Part shown: in pieces, positions 52,937-63,742 of the stretch
Layout: each line of letters starts with the position of its first letter
Position numbering within the stretch: the stretch's first letter is position 1
DNA from: Thermothielavioides terrestris NRRL 8126
Lineage: Eukaryota > Ascomycota > Sordariomycetes > Sordariales > Chaetomiaceae
Assembly (NCBI RefSeq): GCF_000226115.1
Contig: NC_016457.1
Coordinates: forward strand, 930,001-994,000
Direction: 5' to 3'
Length of the DNA stretch: 64,000 bases
Notes under the pieces: model-generated
The model's input: only the letters and a program-made list of their open reading frames with translations
Told to the model about the DNA's origin: nothing
Database searches by the model: none
Position numbers and translations under genes: made by a program

Positions 52937-55870
52937 TCAGCCGAGCGGAGTCGAGCTTGTCGTCGCCTCCCCAGCGGCCCGGCCTTCTCGGTCTTCTTCA
53001 GCCTCTCCTCGCCCTGGGGTCGTGCCCTCTTCCCCTTTCTGGCTGTCCTGTGGCGCACCGTGCGTCACACCGGGGAGCAGCTCCTTGTATAGCTGCCTGT
53101 ACGAGTCCACAGATGCCTGGTCCCTTGTGCGAGGGGTTGGCAGGGTTGCTTGCTCTCCCTTGCTTTTCTTCCTCCGGCGCGGCTTTTCCCCTGCTTTGTC
53201 TGTTTTGTCCAGCACCAGGGGCGTTCCAGCCCACGAGTCCTTTTGCTCCGCTTGGTCTCCGCTTTCACTCTCCCCCGCCGGCATCTCCTGCGGTCGCTCG
53301 CGAAGCCGGCGTCGGCGGGGCCGGGGGGTGAGCTGCTTCTTCCTTGGGCGGCGGGCAAGAACCTTGGCGGCACGGGCGTTATTCCACTGACTGATCAGCT
53401 CCTGCGTCTTGTCGGGTGCCGCCTGGGTTGACTTGATCGACTCGGACTGCTCCATCAGTTGGTCCAGCCGGTTGAGGGCGTCTTCGTTGTCGACAAGTCG
53501 GGACAGGCCGCGCATGGTGTACGTGTCCGGGACGTAGCCCTCTTTCTCGAGGTGCGTAAAGGCTTCCATGGTCAGTTTCGCGTCATGGCTGCGGGCGGAG
53601 GCGTCAATGAGCATGTTCCAGGTAACTCTGTTGGGCTTGACGCCATGCTTGCGCATGATCTCGAGGATGCGCCAGCCTTCTTGAACGCCCTTCATCTTGG
53701 CGAAGGCTTGGAGCAGGATGGACCAGGTGTGGACGCTGGGCCGGGGGTGGACGAAGGGGGAACTACTGCCTTCCGCTTTGTCACTCGGAGGGAGCGTTCG
53801 TTGCTCCTTGAGAGCGGCGGCTGAGGCAGCAGCGTCCTCGATCATACCGGCAACGATGTCGACGGCTACGTTCAGCATGCCGGGAAATCGTGATACGGCC
53901 TGTATGACGCCGTCGTAAGGGACTGTTCCCTCCTGCAGGATGCTGATGGCCAGACGATCGCCGCGGCGAAGCAGGGAGCGGAAATGCGAGTAGAAGTCGA
54001 GAATGGGCTGGGCAACGGGAAAGCTCCGCAAGTAGCCGAGGAGCATGATGTTCAGGGTGTCGGCGTGGGGCGTGACGCGGTTGCTTGGCTCAGAGACGGG
54101 GAGCTTATCGAGGAGCATGGCAAGCTTCGGCCCCCACTCGCAGTCCTCAAGGCCGCGTAGTGCCGGTGCGGTGAGGAGCGTTGACAAGTCCTCCGGGATC
54201 AGCCGTTGCAGGGATTCTAAGGTGAAGAACTTGGCATAGATGTGCAGCATGGAGCAAAAGACAGGGAGGGGCCGCCCCGGCTTGGCGATGGACTCGTTAT
54301 TGGCGGCGACGAGGACGGTGTCAATGAGGTCGTTCCACACGATGCGGTTTTGCAGGTCGCCGACCGAGGCCTCCTGGACGACGCGGAGGGTGGAGTCCAT
54401 GCTGCCGGCCAGCTTAGCCCCGTGTAGGAGGATTGAGTAGACATACAGGTCAGTCGGTACTCCCTCGGCACGCATGAAGTCGTAGATGTTCCACGCCAAA
54501 TCCAGTTGGCCGTTCAGACAGAGGGTCCGCATCATGGACGCATGAATCACTTGGTTGGTGGTGAAGCCGAGGCTCAGGATGCGCTGGTACAGGTCGTGCA
54601 GCGTCCGCAGCCGTTCTGGCGGCTCGCGGCCTTCTTCCCACCCGTCGGGCAGCGATATCAGGCTCGTTGCCAAGGCGGCGCAGCGGCGGTCGTCGACGCT
54701 CAGACCGTCTTTCCGGACGAGCTCCTCGAGGAGTTCAAAGGCCAAGGGCCTGAATCTCATGTCCTTGGCAAGGCGCGACCCAACGTGGAGCTTGGTGTTC
54801 TCGCTGAGATAGTGTCCGCGCTCTCGAAGCGTATTGTAGAGCGCGAGCGCTGAGTCGGGCTCCGAGGCAGCGATTATTGTGCCGACGACCCACTGCGGAA
54901 AGTTGAAATACCGGGGCCTCTTGTCGCGGATGAGCCGCTCGAGAGTGCCGGAGAGCTCGGCCAGTGCTCCCCTCCGGCGCCCCTCGGGCAGGCGCGCAGC
55001 TTGGCGAACCAGGAAGCTGAAGACGTCCGGCACCTCGTACCATTGCGAGGGGTCCTCGGGCTCAACAGTGGCCTCTAGCACCTGCGCAGCGCGGTCGGGA
55101 TGGTGCACCATGATGGTTATTATCGTGTTCGGCCAGAGACGCCGGCGCTCTTCGGCCGATTGCGAGAACCAAGCGTTGCGCATGCCCTCGACGGATCCGA
55201 TCTCCAGCAAGTCCGACACAGGAACCAACTTGTAGCCCTCGAACCTCGGAAAAGACGCGGTCTTCTCTCCCACGAACGCCCAGGCAGACTGGAGCTTCCA
55301 GTCCCATTTCCGGAGTCGATGTATCAATTGCCGCATGCGCTTCTTCGTCGCCCACCGGTTTCGGCTCTCGATTAAGGGGGTTAGCTCTTTGACCCGCTCC
55401 TCGGTTGGACGCAGCAGCCACGGCCCTTTGGAAAGCCGTGTCAAGCGCTTGAAGGAACGCCCCTGGTCTCGGGCAAGCTTCAGGGCATACATGAATCGTG
55501 GAGATACCATGTGCTCCTGAGCTTCGCCGGGCTGGAGCGGTCGAAAGCGCCTCGCTGGTGGCGCTACCTCTCGTGCTTCTTGTGCCTCCTGTGCTTCTCC
55601 CGCTCCTTGTCCAACCTGGGCAGCCGGCATGCTCGGCTCGGGCCCGCCATCGTCGTGGCCATGCTCGCTGCCACGGTCGCGGGGGGGCTCTGGCGCGCTC
55701 GATCCTGCCTGACCGGCCGCAGTCTGCAGCGCTCGCGAGGGGGCTCGCGAGGGGCGCGGGAGTTGTGGAAGCGGCGGGAGTGGCGGGTTATGCGGAAGAC
55801 GCGGGAGACGCAACGGTGCCGATGCGAGCGCCGCACACCTCCAGCAGACAAACCCGGCCCGGCGCATCAT
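52937..55870 (-). CDS. Mitochondrial pentatricopeptide-repeat (PPR) protein
   Basis: Intronless, 977 aa. The start is ATGATG at 55870-55865; either ATG may be used. The N-terminus is Arg/Leu/Pro-rich with a CWRC motif, matching a mitochondrial presequence. The central part is helical repeats with PPR signatures: NQVIHASMMRTLCLNGQLDLAWNIYDFMRAEGVPTDLYVYSILLHGA, NRIVWNDLIDTVL, HADTLNIMLLGYLRS, VHTWSILLQAFAKMKGVQEGWRILEIMRKHGVKPNRVTWNMLIDASARSHDAKLTMEAFTHLEKEGYVPDTYTMRGLSR. The tail is basic with RRPRKKQ and RRRLRERPQ, then Lys-rich. PPR proteins of this size in filamentous fungi bind organelle RNA and support mitochondrial mRNA processing or translation (the Neurospora cya-5 type is one model). 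The specific RNA target cannot be read from the sequence. Confidence 0.86.
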   Translation of the reverse strand: MMRRAGFVCWRCAALASAPLRLPRLPHNPPLPPLPQLPRPSRAPSRALQTAAGQAGSSAPEPPRDRGSEHGHDDGGPEPSMPAAQVGQGAGEAQEAQEAREVAPPARRFRPLQPGEAQEHMVSPRFMYALKLARDQGRSFKRLTRLSKGPWLLRPTEERVKELTPLIESRNRWATKKRMRQLIHRLRKWDWKLQSAWAFVGEKTASFPRFEGYKLVPVSDLLEIGSVEGMRNAWFSQSAEERRRLWPNTIITIMVHHPDRAAQVLEATVEPEDPSQWYEVPDVFSFLVRQAARLPEGRRRGALAELSGTLERLIRDKRPRYFNFPQWVVGTIIAASEPDSALALYNTLRERGHYLSENTKLHVGSRLAKDMRFRPLAFELLEELVRKDGLSVDDRRCAALATSLISLPDGWEEGREPPERLRTLHDLYQRILSLGFTTNQVIHASMMRTLCLNGQLDLAWNIYDFMRAEGVPTDLYVYSILLHGAKLAGSMDSTLRVVQEASVGDLQNRIVWNDLIDTVLVAANNESIAKPGRPLPVFCSMLHIYAKFFTLESLQRLIPEDLSTLLTAPALRGLEDCEWGPKLAMLLDKLPVSEPSNRVTPHADTLNIMLLGYLRSFPVAQPILDFYSHFRSLLRRGDRLAISILQEGTVPYDGVIQAVSRFPGMLNVAVDIVAGMIEDAAASAAALKEQRTLPPSDKAEGSSSPFVHPRPSVHTWSILLQAFAKMKGVQEGWRILEIMRKHGVKPNRVTWNMLIDASARSHDAKLTMEAFTHLEKEGYVPDTYTMRGLSRLVDNEDALNRLDQLMEQSESIKSTQAAPDKTQELISQWNNARAAKVLARRPRKKQLTPRPRRRRLRERPQEMPAGESESGDQAEQKDSWAGTPLVLDKTDKAGEKPRRRKKSKGEQATLPTPRTRDQASVDSYRQLYKELLPGVTHGAPQDSQKGEEGTTPGRGEAEEDREGRAAGEATTSSTPLG

Positions 55871-56420
55871 CGCAGCCGCAGCCGCAGCCGCGGCCGGCCT
55901 CGCGGGATATCCCAGTCGGAAATTGCCGGCCGGAAAGGCCAGCCGGTCCGTCCGATTGCGCGCAGCGCGTGATTCGTGAGACGGAGCTCGACGGCGGACC
56001 GAGTTGTCGAGAATTTGCTGGCCGCCAGCAAGTTGGGTGCAGACAGAAGAAGGTGGACGGAAGCCGTGAAGGGCATGTTTTTTTTTTTTCGGCTGGTTAC
56101 CTGTATGGATTCGGTAACATCCCGGCAGGCAAGCTGCGTACCTTAGCTGTATGGAACATCTCCATACACTGTTACGCCAGTACGAACACCAGTATTCCGT
56201 ATGCTGTAATCCTCCAGGTAGGTAGCGCCCAGGCTCTAGTCAAGGCCCGGGCAGTCCCCGCTGCAGCAAAAAACCTTGGCGTACGAATAGTTACCAATTA
56301 CGGAGCTGCCATCACATTTGGTGTGGTATCCGTCTAGACTTCAGTTGCATGCCATCCACCTTCACGTCCATCCGCACTCAGCCCAGCACATTTGGAAGCA
56401 AACCGACAGCCAGACCCAAC
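55871..56420. promoter_or_regulatory. Bidirectional promoter, PPR / Cwf18
   Basis: 550 bp between divergent starts. A 13-base T run lies near 56078-56090, and an ATTCCGTA word at 56194. An upstream ATG at 56349, in frame with Cwf18, would add 24 residues but has a poor context (TTGCATG). Confidence 0.45.
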
Positions 56421-57179
56421 ATGTCCTCGCACGCGGCCTTGAGCGCAGCAGCCGACGAGCGCAAGGCCCGTCTCGCCCAGCTCAAGTCTCTCAAGCGCAA
56501 GCAGTCCGCCGCCGTCGACGAAGACTCGGACGCACGCGCACCCTCATCCGCATCCGTATCCCGGGACGACGACCACGGCTCTCCTCCCGCCACAGCCACC
56601 ACAGCACAAACAACAACAGCATCATCATCCACCACCTCCAAAGACGACGCAGCCGCCCTCCAGCACCTCTCGGGGCGGAACTACGACCCGCTGACGCGCG
56701 GCGCCAAGCTGGGCTTCGACGCGCCGCCGACGCTGAACCTGAAGCAGCCGACGCTCGAGCAGCAGGCGGCGCAGCTCGAGGAGGCGGCGCGCGCGCAGGA
56801 GAGCGGCGGCAGCGGCGGTGGCGGCGCGCTCGACGCGGCGCGCGGCATCGACCTGCTGACGCTGCAGCCGCGGCGGCCGAACTGGGACCTGAAGCGGGAG
56901 CTGGCGGCGCGGATGGAGGTGCTGAACGTGCGGACGGAGAACGCGATCGCGCGGCTGGTGAGGGAGAGGCTGGCCGAGAGGAAGAAGGAGGCGGAGGAGG
57001 CGAGGGGGGCCGGGGCGGCGGCTGGGGAGGTAATGGGGGCCGGTGGGGAAGGAGGGGATGCGGACGGCTTGTTGGATGGGGCGGCGTTTGTGGAGGGGAT
57101 AAGGAGGCGCGAGAGGGAGGAGGAGGAGGAGGCGAGGAGGGAGAGGGAGGCGGAGGCGGAGGAGTTCGGGACGGCTTGA
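56421..57179 (+). CDS. cwf18: Cwf18/CCDC12-like pre-mRNA splicing factor
   Basis: 252 aa from the ATG at 56421 (context CAACATGTCC), which matches the usual family beginning MSSHAALSAAADERKARLAQLKSLKRKQ. The ATG at 56349 would add 24 residues. A long Ser/Thr/Asp linker follows, then the conserved core: RNYDPLTRGAKLGFDAP, PTLNLKQPTLEQQAAQLEEAARAQ, and IDLLTLQPRRPNWDLKRELAARMEVLNVRTENAIARLVRERLAE, which is the Cwf18 signature. The C-terminal third is Gly/Ala- and Glu/Arg-rich, likely coiled. Cwf18/CCDC12 is part of the spliceosomal NineTeen-related/activated complex. Intronless here. It converges on a zinc-knuckle/RS gene only 195 bp away. Confidence 0.92.
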   Translation: MSSHAALSAAADERKARLAQLKSLKRKQSAAVDEDSDARAPSSASVSRDDDHGSPPATATTAQTTTASSSTTSKDDAAALQHLSGRNYDPLTRGAKLGFDAPPTLNLKQPTLEQQAAQLEEAARAQESGGSGGGGALDAARGIDLLTLQPRRPNWDLKRELAARMEVLNVRTENAIARLVRERLAERKKEAEEARGAGAAAGEVMGAGGEGGDADGLLDGAAFVEGIRRREREEEEEARREREAEAEEFGTA

Positions 57180-57373
57180 GTGCGGTTGGAGGAGCAGGCA
57201 AGGACAAGGACGAGGGACAAGAGATTGGCAACGGGATAATTTGGCACACTCGGTGGGTTGTTCTGTGGCGATCGCAATCGGGTGTATGGCGGAATTTGCA
57301 TGGGCGGCGGCTGAGCTTTTGCAGCCGGTCCTACAAAGAAGTATGCTTATACAAAACCCAGATCCCCCTGGTC
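57180..57373. other. Short convergent gap, Cwf18 / zinc-knuckle RS gene
   Basis: 194 bp between the two stop codons; the 3' UTRs must overlap or abut. No other feature is seen. Confidence 0.5.
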
Positions 57374-58383
57374 CTATCTTCCCCGATTCATCGCCTGCGT
57401 CAGAGCTAACCTCTTGCTATAGGGGCTGAGGCTTCTCTCCCGCGGGGGAGAGCGCTGCCGCGGCGGCGGTGGCGCGACACTGGTCCTGCCCTGGTGACCC
57501 CAATCTTCCCTGTCTCGATAGCGACTCCCTGGGTTCCGTCCAACCCTGTCTTCCCGTCCCATCGGAGATCTGGATCTAGAGTATGTGCGCCTCGCGATAG
57601 CGTCCCTAGAATAGTCGTCGGGATCGGGAGAGCCATAGCGGCGACGTGGAGGCGACAGAGACCGGCGCGGCGAAGGAGAAGGCAGCGGGCGTGAGCGTCT
57701 GTCCGGAGAACGGCGCGCTGGGCTTTCCGAGGGGCCACGAGAATAGCGATTTGCCGAGTCATATGACGCCCGGCGACCCTGGGAGCTCCGAGGCGAGGGG
57801 CTCCGAGAGTCACGCCGCCGGCCCCTCCGCGGGGGGCTGGGGCTGGGGCTGGGGCTGGGCCTCCGTCTTGGCGCTGGTGACGATGATCGTGTGGAGATGC
57901 TGGAGACCGAGTCGTAAGAGGGCGACCTGTGGCGCCTGGGAGGCGGTGACTCCTTCATAGCACCTATAACAGCTTCTTCATCCGCCTCACGTTCTCGTTT
58001 CCGTGCCCTCTCGGCCTCCCGCTTGGCCAGCTCCTGGTCAGCGACCCCTTTTCTGCGTGGCAAAGTCAGCTGTGATTCTGAGCGTGCGTGGAATCAACCA
58101 CTGCAACATACGTCTCCATGAGCGGATTTGGCGTCTCGCTCGACAGCTTAGGCAGAAGTTTAGGGTTGAACAGCTGCTGTGTGCGGGAAGGTCTAGGGAT
58201 ATAAGGGCGCTCCTGAGGCGGCACCTTGCATTCATACGAGTAGTGACGTGCTGTGTGTGTCAGCAAAGACCATGCGATCCAGGGGGGAAGAGCAGGGAAC
58301 ATATCTCGTTTCAGACACTTCTGGCATTGCACTGTTGATGGTGTTGCCTTGGACGGCCCACTGCGGGCGCGATAGGGATACAT
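57374..58383 (-). CDS. Zinc-knuckle (CCHC) RS-domain RNA-binding protein
   Basis: Three exons: 58305-58383, 58112-58247 and 57374-58052, for 297 aa. The start is MYPYRARSGPSKATPSTVQCQKC. Intron 2 (59 bp) is canonical (GTATGT...CGCAG). Intron 1 (57 bp, 58248-58304) begins ATATGT and ends CAGCAC. Removing it gives CQKCLKRGHYSYEC, an exact CX2CX4HX4C zinc knuckle with the usual Gly before His. Reading through it leaves 19 extra codons and breaks the knuckle. After the knuckle come ERPYIPRPSRTQQL, a Lys/Arg/Glu helix (KREAERARKRER), and a long Ser-Arg-Pro-rich RS tail (SPSPSPSP, RRSPDRRSR). Such proteins associate with splicing factors. The adjacent Cwf18 gene fits that theme. The family is recognised by the knuckle and RS tail; the exact partner is unknown. 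Confidence 0.82.
58248..58304 (-). other. Candidate U2-type AT-AC intron
   Basis: The intron starts ATATGTTCCC and ends CAGCAC. Apart from the terminal bases it looks like an ordinary fungal intron: TATGT matches the GTATGT donor and GCTGAC is a normal branch site about 20 bp from the end. An alternative end three bases earlier (CAG) keeps frame but gives CX2CX5H, not the family spacing. It is not U12-like, because the ATATCCTT donor core is absent. Confidence 0.62.
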
Positions 58384-59988
58384 CTCTGGCTGTCTGGTGG
58401 CTTCGCTTTGCCGTTACCGCCCAGCTCAGTGCACAACAAGGAAGGGGTCTCCGGGTGCTATGTTGATTGATTGAGCCGTTGCGAACCGCTTTGTCTGCCA
58501 GCTCGAGTTTGCGGTCTAGGCCGGTGCAGCAGTACGGTGAGAAAGGGCCAGAGTCGGTGGCTGTGTGTAGCTAGCACATCGCGCTTGATAGCTGAAGGCG
58601 TAAAAGCGGCAGATTGGCCCAGCGAATTGATGGTTCAAGCTCGAGTGTGAGCACTGGCCAACATACCTAGGTACCTTACCTTTGTTACGATAGGTGTAAT
58701 TACTGCCAAGGCACGGATTCTCTCGCCCTGATAACGATAGCAGAAGCCGTGGTCACCGCCTTTTTTTCTGACTTGGCAGAATTCACAAATTCACCGAGTG
58801 GTGGGGGTGCCTCGTTGCGTCTGTGCATAAAGGAAGCGATCATTGCTGTGTAACATAAGGTAATGCAGCTGACCAAAATGCACGCTTGGACGTCCTCCCA
58901 TCCTGGAACAGCTTTGATGACCAGCAGAGTCTCTTCAATGTTGAGCGATTTGCTCTCAAACTGACGGGCAGCCTGGCTCCAGGTTTTCCACTATTCTGTG
59001 CTATACAGATGTTGGTTCATCCATTGTGTGTGCCTCCGAAATTTTGAAAAGAAATGCCGTCCTCTCAGTGCATGTGCATGTGGGCAATCATATTCCAGGT
59101 TCTGGCCGGAAACCCAACGGTCAAAAGGTTCCATTTTACCTTGAGACTGCACGCCAGGACTGCTTGCGTAATATCATGTAGGGATTTCTCTGTGTTCGGC
59201 GTGCTCTTAAGTGTTGGTTTGAGTAACAAGGGCATTGCATTACATTTGCGTGCAGTCTGCCTCACGGGGCAAGCCTTTAAATGCGCGGAACTGAGAGCCT
59301 GGGGTCCAGTGGAGCCTTAAGCCCGCTGCGGTCCTCTGGCACCTCGCAAACCACCCGACTGCAAAGGGGCCGGCCCGCTGGAGAGCCTCTTACCCGAATT
59401 CCTCGTGCCCCTGCCTCCAACGACCTAACCTTGAAGACCTGAACCTCACGCAATCCCCATCCTTGGCTTGAAGAGATCACCCTTTCTCCCGTCAACCACC
59501 AATTGCGTCGGGTTCCCTCCCAGACAGGGCAGCTCCTCAGTTCACGGACGCCTGGAACAGGGACGCTCAGACGATTGACATTTATTCCGCACCAGCACGG
59601 CTCAGCATTTCCATCGACTCCAACCATCGAAGGCAGCACTGGAAGCTCGCTGCTTTTCGTGACCTCTTTCCCCTCCGACACTCAGCCAAACCTGCAAAAC
59701 CGTCCATCGTCATCCCCCGCACAATGATTACCTGCGCTCTCCCCTCGGCCTGGACAGCTCTGCTCCGTTTTGTCTCCTGATTTTTTCTGTTCAGATCCGT
59801 CATCTGCACTGGCCCGGGTCGCAAATTGATTCGGCGCATTCTCCCTCCCCGCTCGTTTGCTCGCTCGTTCTGGGTCCCGACCCATCGACCAGGTAGCCGT
59901 TCTCCGGCTCTGTGGCGCCTCTAAACGCTATCTTCACGGACCTGTACAACGCTCGTTTGGTGCCGCGGGCACATTCTAAGTCACAACC
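58384..59988. promoter_or_regulatory. Divergent promoters, zinc-knuckle RS / R3H-SUZ
   Basis: A 1.6 kb gap between divergent starts. A TACCTAGGTA palindrome lies at 58664-58673. The plus-side leader from about 59830 is CT-rich. No coding feature is supported. Confidence 0.4.
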
Positions 59989-62688
59989 ATGGCGGCAGTT
60001 CCCTCCGTGCCGCACGATGTCGGCAAGATGTCGTTTGCCAGGGTAGGCTAGCCCATCGCTCCCATTTTCGCATCGCCAGCTGACAAGTAGCTTTCTGCGT
60101 TCAGATCGCTGCCGCATCGCCCAGCAAGGGCTCCAAGCCCGCTGCCACCGCCCCTGTTGCCAGAACTCCCAACTCGGTGCCTGTTCAGGAAAGGAGAGAG
60201 GACCCGGGCTCTGCCGCTGCGGTCTCCTCTGCCGCTGCCCCTACCACCGTGCCGGCAAACGCTTCGGCCGGCTCTGAGTCCCCTCGCGATGTGCAGCAGA
60301 CGACGAATTCGGAGCAAGTCGCCGACGCCAAGGTCACCACGGAGCTGAAAGACCTCAAGTTGGAGACGCAGCCGCCGCCCAACCTGGTGGTCAATGGGTC
60401 GCTCGCTGGCATGGCGGAGAGGTCGGCCAAGGCGGGCAACAGTCAAACGCCTTCGGACGACACCTCACAGCGGGCCGATTCCAGCTCGGAGTTAGGCACC
60501 AAGCCGCCCAGCTTGGACGGCAAGAGCATCACCTCGGGCACAACCTTCGCCTTGGACGAGAAGGAATCTCTGCGCCCGGACGATAGTGCCAGCGTCAAGG
60601 CCGCTGCTGAGGACGATGACTCGTTCTCAATTCGTGGTTCATACATTGCCGGCTCTCGCATGGGTTCCGATCTTGCGGCTCGCATGCACCGTATCCAGAT
60701 CGGAGATATGCCGCCTCGAGCTCTTCCCGTCCATCATCTTCCGGCCGGAAACAAGAGCCAGGGTGTAGGAACACCGCAGAGCGGCATCTCGGACAAGCAG
60801 ACACCTGCAGACTCCAAGGCGGCCTTGGGTGGCGGCACCGCGACCCCGGACGGCTTGGCGCCAAACGCCTTCTACAGTCAGAACCCGGATGAGAAACTCC
60901 TCGAGGCCATGCAGTCTCCTAAAGACCGCATATTTCTGCTGAGGCTGGAGCAGCAAGTCATTGAATTCGTCCAGGACTCAAAGTACGCCGCAACCCCGCT
61001 GTCCCGCCCCATCAACACCGACTAACTCTGCGTCACAGGGAGCCGTATATGGACTTGCCTCCCAGCAACTCGTTCTGCAGAATGCTGACGCACAGACTTG
61101 CCGACTATTACCACATGACGCACTCTTATGAGGCAGCGGCCGGAGCGGTGCGCATATTCAGAACCCCTTTCTGTAGGATCCCCCCGCCGCTGTCGAGTAT
61201 CGCGGCAACCACGTCGAACAGCAGTTCACCTGCCCCGGTCGTCATGCCGCGGAAGATCATGCGACGTGGGGAGGATGGAGAGTTAGGCACCGCGAGTGCA
61301 GGCCCTTCCAAGCCGACCTCGGAAGCCGGCAGCGACTCGAAAGAGAAAGCTGCCCCAGCCAAGGAGAAGTATGTGTTACCCTAAGCGATTGTGACATGGC
61401 CGCCCGCTCTAACGGTTTACTCTAGACTCACCAGAGAAGAGCGCGAGGAAGCATACAATAAGGCTCGGCAGCGGATTTTCGGAAGTGTGGAGAAGACGGA
61501 CAGCTCGAACCAGGGTAAGTCTAGCGGGCGAGGATTTCTCTCCTCCATGGTCCCTCTAACTGTGAAACCGCAGACGGCGAAGACGGGAATGGGGGGTCCC
61601 GGGCTAGTTCGGTGTCGGCTAAGGACAAGACAAACGGCGGCAAGAGGAAGACGAACAAGCAGCGTCGCGATGACTCGGAAAGCTTCGAATCCCGTTCTCA
61701 ATATGTCGCCTGGTGCGGTCCCCAGCATCCGACCTGGGGCCCCGCCGCGCCCCAGTACTACCCGGTCAGCGCAGCTCCGTTCAACACGCAGTTTCAACAG
61801 CCATATCCCAATGCACCGCAGCCCATGTATGCGCCTGGCCAGCCATATGCGCCCCAGATGATGCCCAACAATGGGTTCGCTCCTCCATACGGCGGGGTGC
61901 CAACCGTAAGTCCGCACGCATTTCCCACGTTCGGCGGGAACGACAACCCCCTAACTCGGTTGCAGTATCCAACGCCGCCAATGCCGCAAGCCGTGCCGCA
62001 GGCTGTACCTCCTCCACCGCAGCAGGGCTACCGGGCTCCTAATCCTCCCTTGGGTGGGCCGTACGGAAGTCCCGTGCCAAACATGGCCCAGCCCACTTGG
62101 CCGCCGCAACAAGGCTTCGGCCAAACCGCGTACCCGCCGCGGGCGTCCCCGGTGCCGCCTGCCGGAATACCGTACGCCTATGGACAGTTGCCCGCGAATG
62201 CCAATCCGAACGACCCCAAGAGCCAACACCCCATCCCCGGGAGCTACAACCGTCAAGCGTTCAATCCCAAGACGCAGTCGTTCGTCCCGGCCAACGGGCT
62301 TCCAATGCAACCTCCTCCTCCTCCGCCTCCGCCGGCGGCTGGGCCTTACGGGGGCTCGAGCCCTCGGCATGGCAGCCCACAGTTCCAACCGCCGCACATG
62401 GGCTACGGCGGGTTCCAGCAACAGCCGATGCCGCAGCCGGGCTATGGGCCCGCACCGGGGCCGTACGGTATGACGAGACAGGGTTCCAACAACTCAATGC
62501 CGCCGTACCACGCTGTGCAGGCGCCTCCGCACGTGCCGCCGCCTCACGGGCCGCCGCAGCATCTACCGCCGACCGGGCCCATGCACATGCCGAACAAGCC
62601 CGGCGGGCCCTCGGGGCCGGGCCAGACGTTCAGCCACCTTCCCAACTACGGCAACCCGGCCACGTTGCCGCAGAAGCCTTCTACTTAG
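59989..62688 (+). CDS. R3H-SUZ domain RNA-binding protein
   Basis: Six exons: 59989-60042, 60105-60982, 61039-61368, 61426-61514, 61574-61905 and 61966-62688, for 801 aa. Introns are 56-62 bp (GTAGGC, GTACGC, GTATGT, GTAAGT, GTAAGT donors). The last is 60 bp, in phase and open, so the unspliced frame reads through it (PTVSPHAFPTFGG). The start is MAAVPSVPHD, context CAACCATGG. After a Ser/Ala-rich N-terminus comes LRLEQQVIEFVQDSK, then the R3H-like segment SFCRMLTHRLADYYHMTHSY, which contacts single-stranded nucleic acid in other members. The SUZ segment is LTREEREEAYNKARQRIFGSVEK. The last 350 residues are Pro/Gln/Tyr-rich and probably disordered. Fungal R3H-SUZ proteins act in mRNA binding and translation or decay. 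The domain order R3H then SUZ is diagnostic. Confidence 0.88.
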
Positions 62689-63742
62689 AAGTTTGAGAGC
62701 ATCAAAGCGGGGGTCGGGCGTAGGAGTCAAATGGATATTGGGTCATTGAAGGCGCAAAACAGGATCCGGAGGCAGGGGAGTCGCATATGCATCGGGGCGT
62801 TTTGGGGGTAATAGTGAAAGTCGGGCAAAGAGCGATGACGATGGCTTGGAAGAAGAAAGCGGGTTTCACCCGTGCGCTGGGACGACGATACTCCCGCGCT
62901 GCTCTCTGCTCGATTCCGACGGATACGGTGAAGCCATGAAGCCATGAAGCAAGGAGGAGGCTGATCCTCTGGCGGGGATGCAGGGGATGGGTGGATGGAT
63001 GGGACGTGCCCTTGCCTGCCTCACCCAAGTTCTGAGTTTCCCGGCGTCAACGCATCAACATGAAGGACAAGGGAGAATATAGTTCCGGTTCACGACCATC
63101 AACACGGCAATCAGGCCTGTTATAGATGTGCAGAATAGAAGCTACTTTTTCTCTTTCTCTTTTTTTATCCTTCTTTTCTTACCCCCTTTTGATAACCAAC
63201 GGTGTCTTGTTCCCTTCTTCCAATCTTGGCTCTCTCCTCCCTTTCACTCACTTGTCGCGTAGTCGTGCCTTGGCTCTTTGGATAGGCGTGATGTCCACAC
63301 CTCTCCCACCCCTTCTTGTCTCGTTCGCTGTGCTGAGCGTGTGGGTTGGGTGAATGGGGCCTGTGGCACCATACCTAGATACTCATATGGTAGTTGCAGC
63401 ATGGCATTTCTGAGAGTCATCTCCTTGACACGACAGGACAGGACAGGACAACTTGAATGGGATGCCCGCCTGTCTGGCTGGCGACCACCTTGCGTTTATG
63501 ACCACACCTGATCCACTCTGCCCGTCTTGCTCTACTTTGCGCTTCGCTGATCGATCATGTGCGTGGATGGAGCCAATCGAGTGAAACTGTAAAAGACGGG
63601 GGCAAAGATGGTGAGGAGGGAGATCAGGCCTTGCTTTCCACGGCAGGAGACAAGAAAAGCAAAAAAAAGAGCAAGAAGAACCGTTCTATTATTTTCATTT
63701 TGTTCATTTCTTCGTCTGGCCCGCGCCCCACCAGCGCGAGCT
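62689..63742. other. Convergent 3' region, 1.05 kb
   Basis: 3' flank of R3H-SUZ and of the gene running off the right edge. It contains a repeated GAAGCCAT unit at 62929-62945 and an ACAGG repeat at 63431-63449. No gene is supported. Confidence 0.4.

Noticed and set aside
58248..58304. U12-type AT-AC intron
   Set aside because: The donor lacks the ATATCCTT core and the branch is CTGAC rather than TCCTTAAC, so minor-spliceosome use is unlikely.
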